A DNA stretch of 64,000 nt from NCBI RefSeq assembly GCF_014653785.1, contig NZ_BNAS01000002.1, positions 532,807-596,806 on the forward strand, in the 5' to 3' direction. Within the stretch, counting starts at the first letter, position 1. The number at the start of each line of letters is the position of its first letter. Of the stretch, positions 51,532-59,793 are shown piece after piece. The position numbers and the translations under genes are program-made. The notes under the pieces are model-generated. The model did not search any database. It was not told the origin of the DNA and worked only from the letters and a program-made list of their open reading frames with translations. Origin of the DNA: Promicromonospora soli (GTDB taxonomy: Bacteria > Actinomycetota > Actinomycetes > Actinomycetales > Cellulomonadaceae).

Positions 51532-52413
51532 GAGCTCGTTTCAGACTGGCTGGTCGGGAAGCTTGCGCCAGCAGATGATGGCGCAGGCGAGCTGCATCAG
51601 GCCGAGGTGGAGGTCGGCGCGGCGTTCGTAGCGTGTCCGCAGGCGTTTGAACTGGTGGAGCCAGGCGAAGCCGCGTTCGACGACCCACCGCTTCTTCCCG
51701 AGCCCGGAGCCGTGAGCCACGCCGCGGCGGGCGATCTTGGGGGTGATGCCGCGGGCGCGTAGCTGGCGGCGGTAGACGTCGTAGTCGTAGCCGCGGTCGG
51801 CGAACAGCCGCTTGGGCTTGCGCCGTGGCCTGCCCACCACGCCGCGGATCGAGGGCAGCGAGTCGACCAGCGGCAGCAGCTGGGTCACGTCGTGCCGGTT
51901 CCCACCGGTCAGGCTCACCTGCAGGGGGGGTGCCGTTCGCGTCGACGATCAGGTGGTGCTTGGAGCCGGGGCCGCGGTCGACCGGGGACGGGCCGACATG
52001 GTCCCCCCTTTGAGGGCCCGCACGTGGGAGCCGTCGATGCTCATCTCGTCCAGATCGAGCAGCCCTTCGCGGCGCATCTGGGCCAGCAGCGCTTCGCGCA
52101 GCGCCGGCCAGACCCCGGCCTCACTCCCGCAGCCGCCGCCAGCAGGTGACCCCCGAGACGCCGAGGACAGTCTGCGGGACCTAGGCCCACCCCACCCCGT
52201 GACGAAGCACGAACACGATCCCGGCCAGCGCCGCCCGGTCATCGGACCGTCGCCGACCGTAATGCCGGTACGGACGCGGCTTCGGCGCCGGAAGCAGCGG
52301 AGCAACCTGCTCCCACAGCCCGTCAGGGACCAGATCCTCGATCACGAGCCCGCAGCCTGCCCGATCCCCCGAACCAGGCGAAGCGGACACGCCGGTCATT
52401 CTGAAACCAGCTC
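51532..52413 (-). mobile_element. Decayed IS5-family (IS427-like) insertion sequence
   Basis: The 882-base element has matching ends (GAGCTCGTTTCAGA on the left; GAGCTGGTTTCAGA as the complement of the right end) and is flanked by a TTA duplication at 51529-51531 and 52414-52416. The right-hand TTA is the stop codon (TAA on the minus strand) of the next gene. The transposase inside is broken, so the element can no longer move on its own. Confidence 0.9.
51541..52399 (-). pseudogene. Broken IS5-type transposase
   Basis: The pieces are the N-terminal DUF4096-like part (LVPDGLWEQVAPLLP, then ALAGIVFVLRHGVGWA), a middle (LLDLDEMSIDGSHVRALKGG) with the first Asp, and the C-terminal DDE part (SLTGGNRHDVTQLLPLVD, ADRGYDYDVYRRQLR, KKRWVVERGFAWLHQFKRLR). 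A TAG stop at 52181-52183 follows GWA, and several frame changes are needed, including one at a run of seven G at 51924-51930. IS427-like elements can use one programmed frameshift, but the stop and extra shifts show decay. Confidence 0.9.
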
Positions 52414-52740
52414 TTAGGCGGTGCCATCCTGGCGAGCCCGCCGCCAGATGTACTCGAACTCAGCGCTGTCAACGACGTCGACTACGAACTGAGGATCCTC
52501 AGCGATCCCGGTAGGCGGCGGCACAGGGATCGTCCCGAGACACGTGCTCTCCGACTCATGGTCTGCGTCGGCCCACGAGAGGTGCCCGTCTCGAAACTCG
52601 TCGACCTTCCGCACCTCCCAGCCGTCGACAACGTGTGCCCACAGGACGACGGGCTCGTCGGCATGCTCGTGCAGCCACTGCACGCGCTGGAAGTACACCG
52701 TCACGCCGCGCGCTTTCGGTTCATCAGGCACCGTCCGCAT
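52414..52740 (-). CDS. DUF6881-like protein
   Basis: The 108-residue protein has the DUF6881 pattern: TVYFQRVQWLHEHADEPVVL, then GWEVRKVDEFRDG and FEYIWRRARQDG near the end. Many such proteins are encoded near polymorphic-toxin immunity genes, which fits the neighbours here. I chose ATG at 52740; an upstream ATG at 52812 would add a non-conserved Arg-rich leader. The insertion element entered exactly at its stop codon, and the duplicated TTA kept that stop intact. Confidence 0.7.
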   Translation of the reverse strand: MRTVPDEPKARGVTVYFQRVQWLHEHADEPVVLWAHVVDGWEVRKVDEFRDGHLSWADADHESESTCLGTIPVPPPTGIAEDPQFVVDVVDSAEFEYIWRRARQDGTA

Positions 52741-52978
52741 GCTGGTGCGAGTATCGGGCCGGCTGCCAAGACGAAATCGCCGATGGCTGGCTTGTCCAAG
52801 AGTGGGGACCACCAGGTCCCGCTTCTGCGTGCGAGTCTACCGACGGCGCCGTGGCGGTTACTACGATCAGTCGACGCCTCGAATCTGTCCTTGTCGCTCC
52901 CCGGTAGTCGGTGAAGGCTGGGGTTCCGCCTTGGCAGTCACGCGGAGGCTGTTGCTGCTCGACGATGAGGAACCACGT

Positions 52979-53131
52979 GGGAAGTACCGACTATCTTGAG
53001 TTTGAGGCAGCCTTGCTTGATGAGGTCGCTGCCTGGGCCTACCCGCCGGGCAATCTGATTGTCGACCCGCCGGTTGCCGACTTCCCGCTCATCGCCTGGA
53101 TGGATCTTGTTGCCGACGGGAGTGGCCATCA
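52979..53131 (+). pseudogene. Possible gene remnant before the next small gene
   Basis: From GTG at 52979 about 50 codons look protein-like (STDYLEFEAALLDEVAAWAY, then LIVDPPVADFPLIAWMD). The same frame then becomes Arg-rich antisense-like sequence over the following gene. Either a small gene lost its end, or it was once fused to the following gene by a different frame. I do not recognise it. Confidence 0.35.
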
Positions 53132-53499
53132 TGACGGTCGGTGTGCACTTCTCACGGGACAAGATCGTCGGCGATCAGGTGCACAACCAGCTCACGACGC
53201 TGCCGGCAACGCCGACGGCGATCGAGCTTCGTGCGGTGGGCTCAGCGCGCGTTCTCGCGAAAAGCACCAGCGAATGGTTGCGGGTCTTGGCCACTCGCGG
53301 GTACGCCCGCGAGGAGTGGGTCCACGAGGGAGCGGTGTACACGCGCCGCTACGTCGTCGCGGACACGGGTGAGCCGCTGGCCGAGAGCTACGACCACATG
53401 CGTGCCCCGAGTGCACTCGCCGCTAAGGGCGCGCAGGGGGTGCGCGTTCGTGAGCTCGGCAGCTCGGACCGCATCGTTCCCCTGACCGTGGAGTACTGA
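53131..53499 (+). CDS. Unknown small protein, possible immunity gene
   Basis: The 122-residue acidic/basic mixed protein starts MTVGVHFSRDKIVGDQVHNQ and is rich in beta-type segments (HEGAVYTRRYVVADTG). Its stop overlaps the next start (TGATG), so it is co-expressed with the MafI-like gene. I recognise no domain. The neighbourhood of immunity-like genes makes an immunity role possible. Confidence 0.55.
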   Translation: MTVGVHFSRDKIVGDQVHNQLTTLPATPTAIELRAVGSARVLAKSTSEWLRVLATRGYAREEWVHEGAVYTRRYVVADTGEPLAESYDHMRAPSALAAKGAQGVRVRELGSSDRIVPLTVEY

Positions 53500-54089
53500 T
53501 GCGCCAGACTCGACCACCCGCACCCCTCCTCGCCGAGATCGACGTGTCGGTCAGGGAGGCAGTGCTGCGAGTGAAGTGCGTGATCTCCGCAGACCAGCAT
53601 GACGATGTCATCCACCTGTTGGATCACAACGAGCAGGGGTTGGCCCTTGAGACGCTGTGCAGCCACCTGTACGAGGACGACATAGAGATCGACGACGACG
53701 CCCGGCAGCTGATCGCCCATGCGGGCAATCTCATGGGCCTGAACCCGTTGCTCTGGGAACGCCTCGCTCCCGCACCTTGGCCGGCGCTCGACCCTGACTA
53801 CTGGTGGATCCTGCCCATCGACGAACCCGACGACACCGAGCATCTCGTCGCACTGCGCACCGAACTGGACCGTGAAATCGCGCCCGGTCACCCGCTCCAT
53901 GGCGAACCGTTCGACATCCTCGCGCGTTTCGCAGGTGCCGACGAGGTCCTCGTTCGGCTCACCGCCGGCCGGTTCGCCCTCGTTCACCCCACGTGGAGTC
54001 GACGGCCTGAACCTCCGCAGTGGCCCAAGACGATCATCTGCCGGGACGTCGTCGCTGCACAGGACGAGGTAGGTCGGATCCAACAGTGA
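53499..54089 (+). CDS. MafI-like immunity protein with C-terminal extension
   Basis: The first 90 residues (SADQHDDVIHLLDHNEQGLA, then LETLCSHLYEDDIEIDDDAR) match the small helical MafI-type immunity family. The last 100 residues (WWILPIDEPDDTEHLVALRT, then VLVRLTAGRFALVHPTW) look like a second, separate beta-rich domain that the usual 90-residue MafI protein lacks. No toxin gene is visible nearby. Such orphan immunity genes can protect against toxins of neighbouring strains. Confidence 0.65.
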   Translation: MRQTRPPAPLLAEIDVSVREAVLRVKCVISADQHDDVIHLLDHNEQGLALETLCSHLYEDDIEIDDDARQLIAHAGNLMGLNPLLWERLAPAPWPALDPDYWWILPIDEPDDTEHLVALRTELDREIAPGHPLHGEPFDILARFAGADEVLVRLTAGRFALVHPTWSRRPEPPQWPKTIICRDVVAAQDEVGRIQQ

Positions 54090-54364
54090 CGTCGTATCGT
54101 CGACGACGAGATCACCGCCCAGGCCAGCGGCCTGGACGACGACAACCGCAACGACGCTCTCGCGTGGGCGGAGTGGATCCGCGAGCACGCCAGCAACCGA
54201 ACCCCTGAACGCCGCCGGCCCATGGATGCCGGCGACAACCAGTTCACCGACCGACCTTCAGCCCTACCTTGGCGGCTGGACATCATATGGGCCGCCTGTA
54301 GGTTCCGGTGGAACGTGACGGACGGACGGGCGAGTCTCAGTTTCGTGTCAGCGCCAGATTCTTG
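54090..54364 (+). pseudogene. Protein-like remnant
   Basis: In one frame from 54089 there is an open, protein-like stretch (RRIVDDEITAQASGLDDDNR, then NDALAWAEWIREHASN) without a start codon in place. It ends at a stop near 54364. It may be the C-terminal part of a lost gene. Just after it, a hairpin (AGATTC...GAATCT) lies at about 54357-54383 and could serve both flanking genes. Confidence 0.35.
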
Positions 54365-54413
54365 ATTCCGTGTCGGAATCTTCAAGGAGAGCGTGTGGGC
54401 GGGCTCAGAGGCG

Positions 54414-54992
54414 TCAGAGCAGCGGCAGGTAGCGTGCCGCGGAAGCGAGAACGTTGATGCAGTCCTCGCACCGGAGGTGTCGCTCATCAAGCCGCTCGCG
54501 GGCGGCCGTGAGCAGCCCGGTCGTTGCATCCCACATGTTGGGGGTATAGAGCAGGCCATGATGCTGGAGGTGGAGCAGGACGGTCTGCGCGATCACACCA
54601 GCCGTCGCATGTGGCGGGACGACGATGTCGTAGCGGCCGATCACCTCAAGCGGTTCTTCTCGAATCCGTACGACCTCATGAGCGAGCCCACTGTCGATGA
54701 TGCGCCACGTCTTGCGTTCGTCCGACTCTTCTCGATCCTTGTGCCAGTAGGCGCCGTCGTACTCGATCCCGAGTCGCGGTCCGTACTCGTGCGTGAAGAG
54801 CATGTCGAGCCACATCCTGCGGTCGCCTGGAACGGGGATGTCGCGCTCGCCCCGACCAAGGACGAAGCTCAGCAGCGTGAACACCTCGGTCTCCAGCTTC
54901 GAGGCGCGCGCGTCGTCCTTCGCGCACCGCGGGCATCCGTTCCCGGAGACAAACCTGCCGCGAGGTGAGTTGCCGTGCCAGTGTCGCCCCAT
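54414..54992 (-). CDS. Zinc-ribbon plus Vsr-like endonuclease
   Basis: The 192-residue protein has a CPRC zinc-ribbon motif near its start (SGNGCPRCAKDD) followed by a restriction-like core of the very-short-patch-repair type. The core shows RMWLDMLFTHEYGPRLGIEYDGAYWH, with Asp and the E/D acidic pair, and Lys93 in DERKTW. A second CxxC (RCEDC) lies near the end. Proteins joining such zinc ribbons to this nuclease fold are common in mobile islands and may nick or restrict DNA. The first CxxC of a full treble-clef is missing, so the N-terminus may be shortened. Confidence 0.6.
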   Translation of the reverse strand: MGRHWHGNSPRGRFVSGNGCPRCAKDDARASKLETEVFTLLSFVLGRGERDIPVPGDRRMWLDMLFTHEYGPRLGIEYDGAYWHKDREESDERKTWRIIDSGLAHEVVRIREEPLEVIGRYDIVVPPHATAGVIAQTVLLHLQHHGLLYTPNMWDATTGLLTAARERLDERHLRCEDCINVLASAARYLPLL

Positions 54993-55283
54993 GCTGGCAC
55001 CGTAAGGGGAGCCACCGACATCGATCCGGAACGCCGCCCTGGCCTGAGCGAGGCAAGTAGCAGCCCGTCACGCCCGGCAAGGGTGGGTGTTCCTCGCACC
55101 CTTGGCGTTCGTTGACGACGCCCCTCGTCCTGGAGGCGGCCTGCGAGCGGGCACCGCGCGACCGGGTTGCCGGTCACTTACGGCACAACGACGTCGACGT
55201 CGTTCGGGTTGCGGTCGGGCCAGAGTAGAGATCTGCCGGCTCCCCCACTACAGTTATTACAGTTAACAAGGGAGGTCGGGTAC
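54993..55283. other. Non-coding stretch
   Basis: I see no gene here. The right end carries two close ACAGTT motifs (TACAGTTATTACAGTTAAC, 55249-55267), a low-GC stretch that is a good promoter or operator candidate for the HTH gene at 55284. Confidence 0.45.
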
Positions 55284-55718
55284 ATGGTCACTACGGTCGA
55301 AGCAAGCAAGGCCGACGCGAATGACCTCGTCGTCCTCGACCACGCCTTGGAGCAACTGCCAGCAGATTCGCCTGTCCGGGCCCTGCTCGCCAACCTGCAC
55401 GGCAGCCTCGCGTCGGGCAAGAGCGCGACGCTCGTCGAGCAGGATGCTCAGCTCAGCCCTAATCAGGCGGCAGACCTGATCGGCGTCTCTCGCCCGTTCC
55501 TTCTGAGCTTCATGAAGTCCGGTGCGCTGAGCTTCACCATGGTGGGTACCCACAAACGGATCGCGCTGCCTGACCTGCTTGAGTTCAACGAGCGCCGGCT
55601 TGCAGCAGGCAAGCTTGTCGCGGAGGCCGCCGCGAGTGCTGCTTCGCGTGAGAGGGCTACCGTCGAGGCTGGCGCGCCGATCAGCGACGAGGCGCTTAGC
55701 GAGCTCGACGACCTCTGA
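55284..55718 (+). CDS. Excisionase-like HTH protein, probable antitoxin
   Basis: The 144-residue protein contains a MerR/excisionase-type helix-turn-helix (LSPNQAADLIGVSRPFLL, then SFTMVGTHKRIALPDLLEF). This fold and size are typical of antitoxins paired with downstream PIN-domain ribonucleases. ATG at 55284 has AGGGAGG upstream. No PIN toxin follows: the next 330 bases hold no intact gene, so the partner seems lost or replaced. The direct repeats in its promoter suggest autoregulation. Confidence 0.72.
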   Translation: MVTTVEASKADANDLVVLDHALEQLPADSPVRALLANLHGSLASGKSATLVEQDAQLSPNQAADLIGVSRPFLLSFMKSGALSFTMVGTHKRIALPDLLEFNERRLAAGKLVAEAAASAASRERATVEAGAPISDEALSELDDL

Positions 55719-56050
55719 TCTGTTTAGGAGCGCGAGCCGTCCGGAACCGCCTGGGCCGATGGCGTGCGCTCCTCGCACTGCTGGCACACGGCAGGCGGGC
55801 AGAGAAGACCCTCATCGACCAGCGCTGCGTTGCTCCGGCCGGGTTCACGAGGTACTCCTCCGGGTCGGCCTGACCCGTCCGGGCCGCACAACGCCTGCTT
55901 GCGTTGGATCTGCGCAGCAGCTCGCGCGACAAGCTGGTCGACGTAGGCGTCAGGTGACAATGCCTGCGGCTCGTTCCCAGACCGAAAACCTAGCCACCCG
56001 CCCGAGGGGGCCAGCGCTGCAAATGTCACTCTCCGCGTTACATTTGCACC
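55719..56050. other. Gap where a toxin gene would be expected
   Basis: No convincing gene. On the minus strand a stretch (VDQLVARAAAQIQRKQ, then CPPAVCQQCEERTPSAQ) looks mildly protein-like, with a few Cys, but has no clear start. A low-GC AAATGTCAC motif occurs just before the AbiEi gene. Confidence 0.35.
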
Positions 56051-56686
56051 ATGGGCGGCGTGCGACAGCGTGGGCAGGTGGCGCAGGTCGCGGCCGCACA
56101 ATGGGGCCTGATCACAACCGCACAGGCGGTCGAAGCCGGAGCTTCCCGGATGCTGCTGTCGCGGATGGTGACGTCGGGAGAGCTGGAGCGGGTCACGCAC
56201 GGGGTCTACGCGACGCCTGCGGCGGCCGCCGACCGGCTGGTGGCGGTTCGGGCGCTGTGGCTGTCCCTCGACGTGCGGCGGACGGCCGAAGAGCGGCTGC
56301 GCGACCGGTGCTCGGCGGGAGTGCTCTCCCACGCGACCGCCGCGTCGATGCACGAGATCGGTGATCTGCTGGACGCGTGGATCGAAGTCATTCTTCCGCA
56401 CCGCTACCAGGGGCGACGCGACAGGATTCGGGCACATCGCGCGGCTCTCGGGCCCGACGAGGTCACGGTCGTCGACGGACTGCCCGTGACCACGGCGGCA
56501 CGCACCGTCGCCGACCTGGTCGTCGATGGCCACGACCGGGATCACGTGGCCACGGTGATGACCGACGCGCTCCGGCGCGGACTGACGGACAGGGCCGACG
56601 TCGGCCGCGCGCTGGACCGAGTGCTGGGGCCGGCCGGTCCGGAGGTGCTTGCGGAGCTTCTCGCGGCAAGCGGGCAGGGTGCCTGA
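56051..56686 (+). CDS. AbiEi-type antitoxin
   Basis: The 211-residue protein has the N-terminal winged helix of AbiEi antitoxins (QVAAAQWGLITTAQAVEAG, then GELERVTHGVYATP) and the C-terminal domain (SHATAASMHEIGDLLD, then TTAARTVADLV). AbiEi normally neutralises the AbiEii nucleotidyltransferase toxin encoded immediately downstream and represses the operon. Here no AbiEii follows; the only AbiEii-like sequence in the window is the truncated one at 38100. As an orphan it may act as anti-addiction factor or be a regulator of the nearby genes. Confidence 0.82.
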   Translation: MGGVRQRGQVAQVAAAQWGLITTAQAVEAGASRMLLSRMVTSGELERVTHGVYATPAAAADRLVAVRALWLSLDVRRTAEERLRDRCSAGVLSHATAASMHEIGDLLDAWIEVILPHRYQGRRDRIRAHRAALGPDEVTVVDGLPVTTAARTVADLVVDGHDRDHVATVMTDALRRGLTDRADVGRALDRVLGPAGPEVLAELLAASGQGA

Positions 56687-56996
56687 ACCACCGGCGCACC
56701 GACACAACGTCGACACACCCACCTGGAGCACCGACAACCCGCATGTCCGCAGGCTCCCGCACCCTGCCTGCCCCCGTAGCGGTGACAGAGTTCATCCATG
56801 GTTCGGACGGAGGCGCTGCCCGAAGACGACCGCCCTCGTGAGCGCCTGCCGCCGGACAGGTCAGCGCGTTAAGTATCGCTGTGCCGGCTTGTCAGTGGTC
56901 CCACGTAAGGTCGTGGGTGCGGTCGGACACATGCCGAACGGGTGATCTCGGGGGAACGGCCCCGGGTAACCCAGGGCATCAGCAGAGCGAGGGCCA
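56687..56996. other. Gap upstream of the CBASS operon
   Basis: This 310-base stretch holds no clear gene. It should contain the CBASS promoter. A small hairpin-like run GGGGAACGGCCCCGGGTAACC lies at 56950-56970, just before the GTG start of the cyclase gene. Confidence 0.4.
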
Positions 56997-57971
56997 GTGA
57001 ACGTTAGTGATGCGTTTGGCCGCTATCAGTCCTATGTGGATGCCGACCCGGCATCGGTGAAGGAAGCGCGCCGTCGTGGGAACGTCTTCAAGAGCGCCTT
57101 CGAGGAACTTTACGAGGTCGAGGAGGTTTTCATCTCCGGGTCCCTCGCGCGGAAGACGCACAAGAAGCCCATCAACGACGTCGACGTCGTCATCGTCTAC
57201 GACCGTGACGCGCACCCCGACTGGGGACAGCCCGGAACCTCCGCCGAAGACGCCCTCAAGTACACCGGCGCCAAGGTCAACGAGCTCCTCGGAGCCACCA
57301 ACGGCAGCCACGAGCGGTTGGTCCGCCTCGCACGGCCCGGCAACCACGCCGTTAAGTGCTTCGTCGACGACCCAGACGATCCAGACGCCTTCACGGTGGA
57401 TGCCATGCCCGCGTTCCGAACCGAGACCGGACTGCTCATCCCCGAGACGGCCTCGACAGACTGGGTGCCCGCCAATCCCGAGTACCTGATCGATCAGGTT
57501 GCTGCCCGCACCGCATCCTGGAGTAAGTACCCGGGAACCGCACGGATGCTTAAGACATGGGCCAAGGAGCAGCCAGGCATCACGATCAAGTCCCTCGTGA
57601 TGGAGGTGCTCGCTCTCCAGTTCCTGCGCCACGACGGCACCATGCAGCCGATCGCCGTCAAGGAGTTCTTCGTGCGAGCCGCCAACTACGTCGAGGAGGG
57701 ATACGAGGTCACTGACCCGGCGGGGATCTGTGGCGCTATCCAGAACAGCCTCGACTACGAGAAGTTCGCCGAGTGCCTCCGGGACACCGCTACCAAGGCG
57801 GGCGCCGCGTTCTCCAAGCAGGCGGTCGGTGACCACGCTGCGGCGATCCGCCTCTGGGGCGAGATCTTCGGAGACGGTTTCCCGTCCCCGCCGCAGGAGC
57901 CCGGGAAGCCGGGCATCATCCCGGTCGTTCCGGACAAGCCGCGCCCGGTGAAGGACACACCTCAGGGATGA
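56997..57971 (+). CDS. CBASS CD-NTase (cGAS/DncV-like nucleotidyltransferase)
   Basis: The 324-residue cyclase makes a cyclic oligonucleotide signal upon phage infection. It has the nucleotidyltransferase signature GS at 48-49 (FISGSLARKTH), Asp61 and Asp63 (NDVDVVIVYD) and a third acid at 135 (FTVDAMPAF). The helical C-terminal domain has the expected length, followed by a Pro-rich tail. GTG at 56997 has a GAGCGAGGG site upstream. It is first of five overlapping genes, so it is co-expressed with its modifiers and effector. The product nucleotide cannot be read directly, but TIR-SAVED partners typically respond to cyclic trinucleotides. Confidence 0.93.
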   Translation: MNVSDAFGRYQSYVDADPASVKEARRRGNVFKSAFEELYEVEEVFISGSLARKTHKKPINDVDVVIVYDRDAHPDWGQPGTSAEDALKYTGAKVNELLGATNGSHERLVRLARPGNHAVKCFVDDPDDPDAFTVDAMPAFRTETGLLIPETASTDWVPANPEYLIDQVAARTASWSKYPGTARMLKTWAKEQPGITIKSLVMEVLALQFLRHDGTMQPIAVKEFFVRAANYVEEGYEVTDPAGICGAIQNSLDYEKFAECLRDTATKAGAAFSKQAVGDHAAAIRLWGEIFGDGFPSPPQEPGKPGIIPVVPDKPRPVKDTPQG

Positions 57972-58504
57972 CCGGGTCGCTTGCCCCGATCGTCTGGCCG
58001 GATGCGGAACCTCAGATCCTCGAACGTGATCTCGCTGCTATCCCGACCATCGCCCCGGACCTCGCCTACGAGCCGCCCGAGATGGCAGGTGAACATGTGA
58101 TGCATCACGGACGCTGGGTAGGTCGGCTGCCCGTCTGGCCGTTCGATCGCCCTATGCCCGAGAGGCTGCGGGAGCTCGTGCCTGAGGGGGCGTCAGTCAC
58201 GATGTGGTACTCGGCGGCCCATCCCGTGCTTCCGCCGCGCATCACGGTTACCGAGCCGGACCCGGAACTTGAGGAGCGGACCCAGCACAGGTGGCATGTC
58301 GCGCCCGGAGGCTCGCTGTGTCTGCTTCAGACCGAAGGTGACTGGACGCCCGAGACGAGCCCGGTCGAGCTTCTTCTCAAGGCTGCGGGCTGGCGTATCG
58401 AGTACGCGCTCATGAAGGCGGGGGTGGTCGATTCCATGACGACGAGCGGCATCGTCAGCGACTCGACGCGTGACCACCTGATCGCGGAAGCTGCTAGCCG
58501 ATGA
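57968..58504 (+). CDS. CBASS E2-like conjugating protein
   Basis: The 178-residue protein is an E2 ubiquitin-conjugating-like enzyme. The candidate catalytic Cys118 sits in GGSLCLLQTEGDW, preceded by HRWHV, a common bacterial E2 pattern. In type II CBASS the E2 and E1 activities conjugate the C-terminus of the CD-NTase to other molecules and prime signalling. They are usually fused in one protein (Cap2); here they are encoded separately, coupled by ATGA to both neighbours. Confidence 0.85.
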   Translation: MTGSLAPIVWPDAEPQILERDLAAIPTIAPDLAYEPPEMAGEHVMHHGRWVGRLPVWPFDRPMPERLRELVPEGASVTMWYSAAHPVLPPRITVTEPDPELEERTQHRWHVAPGGSLCLLQTEGDWTPETSPVELLLKAAGWRIEYALMKAGVVDSMTTSGIVSDSTRDHLIAEAASR

Positions 58505-59793
58505 GTGCCGAGCATCCTTTCGTCGTCTTGCCGCGCGAGGTTGCCCAACGGATCGAAGATGCCGACGCCAGCGTCGGAGAGCTCACCCTCCAGTACCTGC
58601 CGTCTGAGGACATGTACGTCGTCAGGCGAGTCGCCGTTAACGGTGTGGGCGTTCAGGTCCGTCTGTCGGACTACCCCACCCTGAACTGGGAGGGGACGGT
58701 CTTCATTGGGCAGTGGATGACGAAGCCCGCCCCGGGCATCAACGAGAAACACCTGGACATGCTGCGACGAGGCGCAGACGTTCACGCGCCCTACGCAGAC
58801 TTCAAGGACTCGCTGCCCTCCTTGCTCGACCCCGGCACGAAGACCGGCTTCCTCATCACCCACGACCCGGACATCCCCGCGGACTGGCTCACGCTGGGCG
58901 TGCAGCAATACGCCGCGTGGCTGGTCAACCGGGAAGGCGTAAGGCCCATGCCGCTCGCTGTCGAACCCGCGAAGCTCGGGCTCGGTCAACTCGAAGGCAA
59001 GTGGCCGGTGGCCGACCTCCAGCGCGCGAGGATCGCGGTTGTCGGCATCGGCAGCATCGGTGGAGCCGTTGCGCAGGCACTTGCCCAGTACGGCGTCGGG
59101 ACGGTGGACCTTGTCGACCCTGACCGGTTCCTCTGGCACAACATGGTCCGCCACGTTCTCGGCCCCGACGCCGTCGGTCGCTACAAGGTCGACGCCATGA
59201 AGAGCGTGCTTGAGAAGCGATGGCCGGACACCGCCGCCCCCGCCCATCGCCTGGATGTGGTCGAGGACGCGCACCTCATGCGCTCCCTCTTCGCGGGTGT
59301 TGACCTCATACTGTGCGCTGCCGACGGCATTGCACCTCGCCGCGTCGTCAGCCATCTCGCCCGGCGGGCCGGCAAGCCAGCCATCCTCGCCTGCGTACTC
59401 GACGACGGAGCCCTCGCGGAGGTCATCCGGCTCCGCCCCAGTCCCCGGTACGGCTGCCTCCTCTGCCTCCGCAAGAGCCTTCGCGACCAGAACGCCCTCG
59501 ATGCAGAGGCCGCTCAGGAACTGGACTATGGCACCGGCTTCATCCACCGTCCCATGACCGCCGTCGGAAGCGACCTGCACCTGGTCGGGCAGTTCGCCGC
59601 GAAGGCAGCGGTGGCCACGCTTCTCGAAGCGCAACACGGTGACCACACCCAGAGACTCCCGGGCGATTACGCCACCATTGGCCTGCGGCCGCCTGGAGAC
59701 ATGGCTGCCCCGTTCGACCTCGATCGCGCCCTGCAGGTGAACTGGGCTGGCCTGCCTTCCCCGCGCCCCGACTGCACCACCTGTAACCCATGA
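58501..59793 (+). CDS. CBASS E1-like (ThiF-family) protein
   Basis: The 430-residue protein has a nucleotide-binding loop at 182-187 (VVGIGSIGGAV), the acidic switch DLVDPDRF and N-M-V-R-H, typical of E1/ThiF adenylating enzymes. A pair of CxxC motifs (Cys319/322 and Cys425/428) should bind zinc. Cys298 (AILACVLDD) is a candidate for the thioester. The first 175 residues form a separate domain that I do not recognise (TLNWEGTVFIGQWM region); it is not an obvious second E2, as it lacks a Cys-Leu motif. It works with the separate E2. Confidence 0.88.
   Translation: MSAEHPFVVLPREVAQRIEDADASVGELTLQYLPSEDMYVVRRVAVNGVGVQVRLSDYPTLNWEGTVFIGQWMTKPAPGINEKHLDMLRRGADVHAPYADFKDSLPSLLDPGTKTGFLITHDPDIPADWLTLGVQQYAAWLVNREGVRPMPLAVEPAKLGLGQLEGKWPVADLQRARIAVVGIGSIGGAVAQALAQYGVGTVDLVDPDRFLWHNMVRHVLGPDAVGRYKVDAMKSVLEKRWPDTAAPAHRLDVVEDAHLMRSLFAGVDLILCAADGIAPRRVVSHLARRAGKPAILACVLDDGALAEVIRLRPSPRYGCLLCLRKSLRDQNALDAEAAQELDYGTGFIHRPMTAVGSDLHLVGQFAAKAAVATLLEAQHGDHTQRLPGDYATIGLRPPGDMAAPFDLDRALQVNWAGLPSPRPDCTTCNP

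Noticed and set aside
51924-51930. Programmed frameshift in the IS transposase
   Set aside because: A run of seven G could support one programmed shift as in related elements, but an in-frame stop and other frame changes show the gene is broken.
58327-59646. Minus-strand frame over the E1 gene
   Set aside because: Antisense shadow; the plus-strand E1 has full motifs and overlapping neighbours.
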